DNA from: a virus
DNA: 64,000 nucleotides
Virus record (IMG/VR): IMGVR_UViG_3300047311_000323
Location: 1-64,000 of that record
Strand: one strand, 5' to 3'
Part shown: in pieces, positions 61,942 to 64,000 of the stretch
Position numbering within the stretch: the first letter of the stretch is position 1
How the letters are laid out: every line of letters starts with the position of its first letter
The notes under the pieces: generated by a model
The model's input: the letters and a program-made list of their open reading frames with translations, nothing else
Database searches by the model: none
What the model was told of the DNA's origin: nothing
Made by a program: the position numbers and the translations under genes

Positions 61942-62955
61942 TTAGGCTCCGACGACTACGCTCTTTCTACCAGCGGCACAGCCTCTTGGGTTAACAATGG
62001 CGATACCAATGATTTCGCTAACTACCCAACCCAACTTTAGTTGTTTTGGTTCATCGGCAGGGAGTACTTCAATATCCTGACGGATTGGCATTACTCCTAC
62101 AAATTCTGGATCGGCTACACCGTAGATGGTTCCAGGTGGAACAATCTTGCTGACCATGATGTCAGTACCCCAGATGTGGGCGTATAGACCGGTCTGTAGA
62201 ACTTCTCTCATAGTTACTGGATCGAAGTCACCACCACCAACACCTTGTCCACCACCAGAACCCCACTTGAGGATGTCAGTGAACTCGTTGATGTTCATGA
62301 AGTACTTAGTAGTTACTAAGTCCCAACGATCAATCTGTTGCTTGATTTCGACCAAGTCTCTCTTTAGAAGACCTGCATCGGCGATGTCAGTGAGAGTGTT
62401 CTCAACTGAGGCAGCGGCATCCAAGGCGGCAAAGATGTTTGCATCTTCTTGAGCCATGATTTCCTGACGTGCCTTTTGAACAGCTCTGTCAATGACGTTG
62501 AATCTACGACGCTTGACTTCAGCGATACGAACCGTTGGGTTCGCGTAGATTTCAAACTCTGGAACAACTACACGGTCACCGAATACACGGGACTCTGGAC
62601 CAGTACCGTTGGAAGAGATAACAACTGCGGCAACGTCGATATCTCTATCGTAAGTTGGAATTGCTCCCTGTGGTAGTGGGTCAACAACCAAGGCACGACG
62701 AGCGATACCATGGTAATCGAGGTTTCTACGGATTGGGTTTGCCATAGCCTGAGCTAGAGCAATCTTTCCGTCTTGAGTCATGATTGCGCGAGTGATCAAT
62801 TCATCACGCTTCTCATCGCTCAATGCTGGTTGACCAGCTAGTCCTTGGTTTGCAGGGACATTCTCTTCGAGAATGGCTGCGTACTTTACCAAGGCTTGCA
62901 ATGCATCCTTGAAAGATGAGGCGTTAATTTCGCCCTTGCCGCTAAACATATTCAT
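61942..62955 (-). CDS. major capsid protein, HK97 fold
   Basis: 337 residues. A family signature is clear: NPIRRNLDYHGIARRALVVDP, GAIPTYDRDIDVAA, YANPTVRIAEVKRRRFNVID, then RAVQKARQEIMAQEDANIF (spine-helix region). The end (DIMVSKIVPPGTIYGVADPEF, VGVMPIRQDIEVLP, GWVVSEIIGIAIVNPRG) is the conserved A-domain of this myovirus MCP group. ~40 N-terminal residues could be a scaffold-like part. AGGAG precedes the ATG and a structured leader is upstream. High expression is suggested by the dedicated strong terminator. Confidence 0.9.
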   Translation of the reverse strand: MNMFSGKGEINASSFKDALQALVKYAAILEENVPANQGLAGQPALSDEKRDELITRAIMTQDGKIALAQAMANPIRRNLDYHGIARRALVVDPLPQGAIPTYDRDIDVAAVVISSNGTGPESRVFGDRVVVPEFEIYANPTVRIAEVKRRRFNVIDRAVQKARQEIMAQEDANIFAALDAAASVENTLTDIADAGLLKRDLVEIKQQIDRWDLVTTKYFMNINEFTDILKWGSGGGQGVGGGDFDPVTMREVLQTGLYAHIWGTDIMVSKIVPPGTIYGVADPEFVGVMPIRQDIEVLPADEPKQLKLGWVVSEIIGIAIVNPRGCAAGRKSVVVGA

Positions 62956-63013
62956 AGTTTCTCCTAGAAAAATTTGCCAGTCTTACCAGCTTATATTCTT
63001 ACGTTAAAAGGGT

Positions 63014-63076
63014 GAGAGGGGTCCTTGCGGACTTCGAGAATGACAAGCTTGCGCTTGGCATCTCCCCCAGCCTCTC
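63014..63076 (-). ncRNA. structured leader RNA candidate upstream of capsid gene
   Basis: On the minus strand, CAAGC-GCAA-GCTTG and GTCC-GCAA-GGAC form two hairpins with GNRA-type loops, enclosed by GAGAGG/CCTCTC pairing (three-way junction-like). Richer in GC than its surroundings. The region ends ~58 bases before the capsid ATG. A frame read through it (KLVILEVRKDPSHPFNVRI) lacks a start codon. Confidence 0.4.
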
Positions 63077-63099
63077 GGCCAGAGAAGTTTATTCAGCTA

Positions 63100-63828
63100 T
63101 TAGCCGATTGGTGGTGCAAAGTAGATGGTTGCAAACGTAAAGGCTCTTGGTTGAACCGAGGATACGTTTCCAGATGGGCTATTCAAAGCAGCTACTAAGT
63201 AGTTTGGAGTGGTTACCAAAGAACCGTTGGTGTTGAACTCAACTAGAGAAGCAACGACTGGGGCGCCGGAGAGCTTGTTACCAGCAGCATTTGGAGTCAA
63301 AAGACCCAAACTGGTGAAGCTTAGTGCAGCACCGACTGTGAGGGCAACGTTAGTTGGAATCAAACCGTTAGCGGCAGTGTCTACTGCGTCTAGGGAGACT
63401 GCGTAGAGACCTGGCTTGTCCCAGCAAGTTGTCTTGCCAGAGCCGGTTGAGGTGTGAGGTCCGAGGACGGCTCCACCAGTTACTTGCTGTCCGACAGCTC
63501 CACCAACAACAGATCCAAAGAGAGTTCCGTATCCGGTAATACCGTCATCGGAGAGCATCAATGGACGAGATGCGTTAGTTAGAGAAGTCGATCCATCAAA
63601 CTTACGAGATACTGCTGGACGCTTAAACGTACCAGAGGTATTGACGTAACCGTCAAATACATCGTAAGCTGCTTGATCAAGACCTGCGGTTGTTACACCT
63701 GGTTGACCACTTGTAGTTACTGCGGCGAAAGATACCACTTCACCACCCTTGAGGGTCAAAACATCAGAGTCAAGACCGTCAAACTGACCTAAAGGCTGAG
63801 TGCCTGGTTGCAAAAGTTTTAGAGACAT
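63100..63828 (-). CDS. head-associated structural protein (decoration-like)
   Basis: 242 residues, Gly/Ser/Thr/Val-rich beta structure (LKGGEVVSFAAVTTSGQPG, GTLFGSVVGGAVGQQVTGGA, FTFATIYFAPPIG). No exact family recognised. It lies directly upstream of the major capsid gene, where decoration proteins and head proteases are common; low helix content favours a decoration or tail-like protein over a protease. A DGYV motif near residue 57. AGGATAA before ATG. Confidence 0.6.
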   Translation of the reverse strand: MSLKLLQPGTQPLGQFDGLDSDVLTLKGGEVVSFAAVTTSGQPGVTTAGLDQAAYDVFDGYVNTSGTFKRPAVSRKFDGSTSLTNASRPLMLSDDGITGYGTLFGSVVGGAVGQQVTGGAVLGPHTSTGSGKTTCWDKPGLYAVSLDAVDTAANGLIPTNVALTVGAALSFTSLGLLTPNAAGNKLSGAPVVASLVEFNTNGSLVTTPNYLVAALNSPSGNVSSVQPRAFTFATIYFAPPIG

Positions 63829-63903
63829 GGTTTTATCCTATTTAATCTATCAAATGCCCTTTGGGGCACGGTAACTTACACCTTTAACTTACAAAATTCA
63901 TAA

Positions 63904-63932
63904 AGCATACTCGTTTATTGATATGTTTTCAA
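63904..63932 (-). promoter_or_regulatory. possible sigma70-like promoter before head genes
   Basis: On the minus strand TTGAAA (63927-63932), 17-base spacer, TATGCT (63904-63909). Expected start near 63897, giving a leader of ~70 bases with a small hairpin TGCCC-CAAA-GGGCA near 63855-63868. Two TGTAAGTTA copies lie in the leader. Confidence 0.4.
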
Positions 63933-63976
63933 ATAAAAAGTTGCCTGTATTGCAAAGATATTGGGCTATGCCCAGA

Positions 63977-64000
63977 TTATTTGCCGAAAAGACCACCAAA
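63977..64000 (-). CDS. C-terminal end of upstream gene (partial)
   Basis: The last seven codons FGGLFGK and a TAA stop (63977-63979) of a minus-strand gene that starts beyond the window. Too short to identify. A weak hairpin TGGGC-ATA-GCCCA follows it. Confidence 0.5.
   Translation of the reverse strand, partial: FGGLFGK

Noticed and set aside
63010-63080. Coding reading KLVILEVRKDPSHPFNVRI in the capsid leader
   Set aside because: No start codon in frame before it and the same bases form GCAA-loop hairpins; kept as RNA candidate instead.
63855-63890. TGTAAGTTA direct repeat in the head-gene leader as an operator
   Set aside because: Only two short copies 13 bases apart; not enough to claim a regulator site.
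1-64000. tRNA genes, CRISPR arrays, insertion sequences or attachment sites
   Set aside because: No cloverleaf, spaced-repeat or transposase pattern was seen; gaps between genes are under about 150 bases.

Overview
This 64 kb window is the virion-morphogenesis region of a large contractile-tailed bacteriophage (myovirus). The evidence is a tail sheath protein, a tail tube protein, a tape-measure protein preceded by a frameshifted chaperone pair, gp25-like and baseplate-J-like wedge proteins, a hub and spike, an HK97-fold major capsid protein, and a long series of fibre and spike genes. Bases are AT-rich (about 40-43% GC by eye). Ribosome sites are mostly TAAGGA/AGGAG. No integrase, repressor, tRNA or CRISPR array was seen. 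Terminase and portal genes are not here and probably lie past the right edge. The sequence does not identify the host.

Almost everything is on the minus strand, so the late operons read from high to low coordinates. From the right: the last 7 codons of an unknown gene (63977-64000), a possible promoter, a 242-aa structural protein, a GC-rich hairpin-forming leader, and the major capsid gene with a strong terminator (61.9-63.8 kb). Next is a non-structural island (59.4-61.9 kb) with an HNH homing-type nuclease, a RelA/SpoT-like protein and a CCA-adding enzyme. Then comes a long fibre block (45.5-59.4 kb): two small anchor-type proteins, repeat-rich fibres with three paralogues sharing a C-terminal domain, a GH18-like TIM-barrel protein, a patatin-like lipase and two beta-helix spikes.

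The 41.1-45.5 kb interval is a second accessory patch with genes on both strands: an HNH protein, an unknown protein, a cold-shock protein, a three-gene plus-strand operon ending in a coiled-coil membrane protein, two structural proteins, a 2H phosphoesterase and a zincin. From 41.1 kb leftwards come a zinc-ribbon/HxH tail protein, a repeat fibre, a possible holin, a 1514-aa fibre-like protein, a glycine-rich adhesin, a possible tail terminator, sheath, tube, chaperones, tape measure, baseplate hub and spike, a baseplate protein with strong membrane segments, gp25, baseplate J, and a very large LamG-containing protein that runs off the left edge.

The left 41 kb builds the tail from tube to wedge. 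The middle block supplies receptor-binding parts, several of them visibly duplicated. The two accessory patches carry genes that may act on host RNA, nucleotides or membranes. No gene-free stretch exceeds about 150 bases. The gaps hold five clear hairpin terminators (a sixth overlaps the end of the HNH gene), short promoters or leaders, and one 12-bp palindrome.
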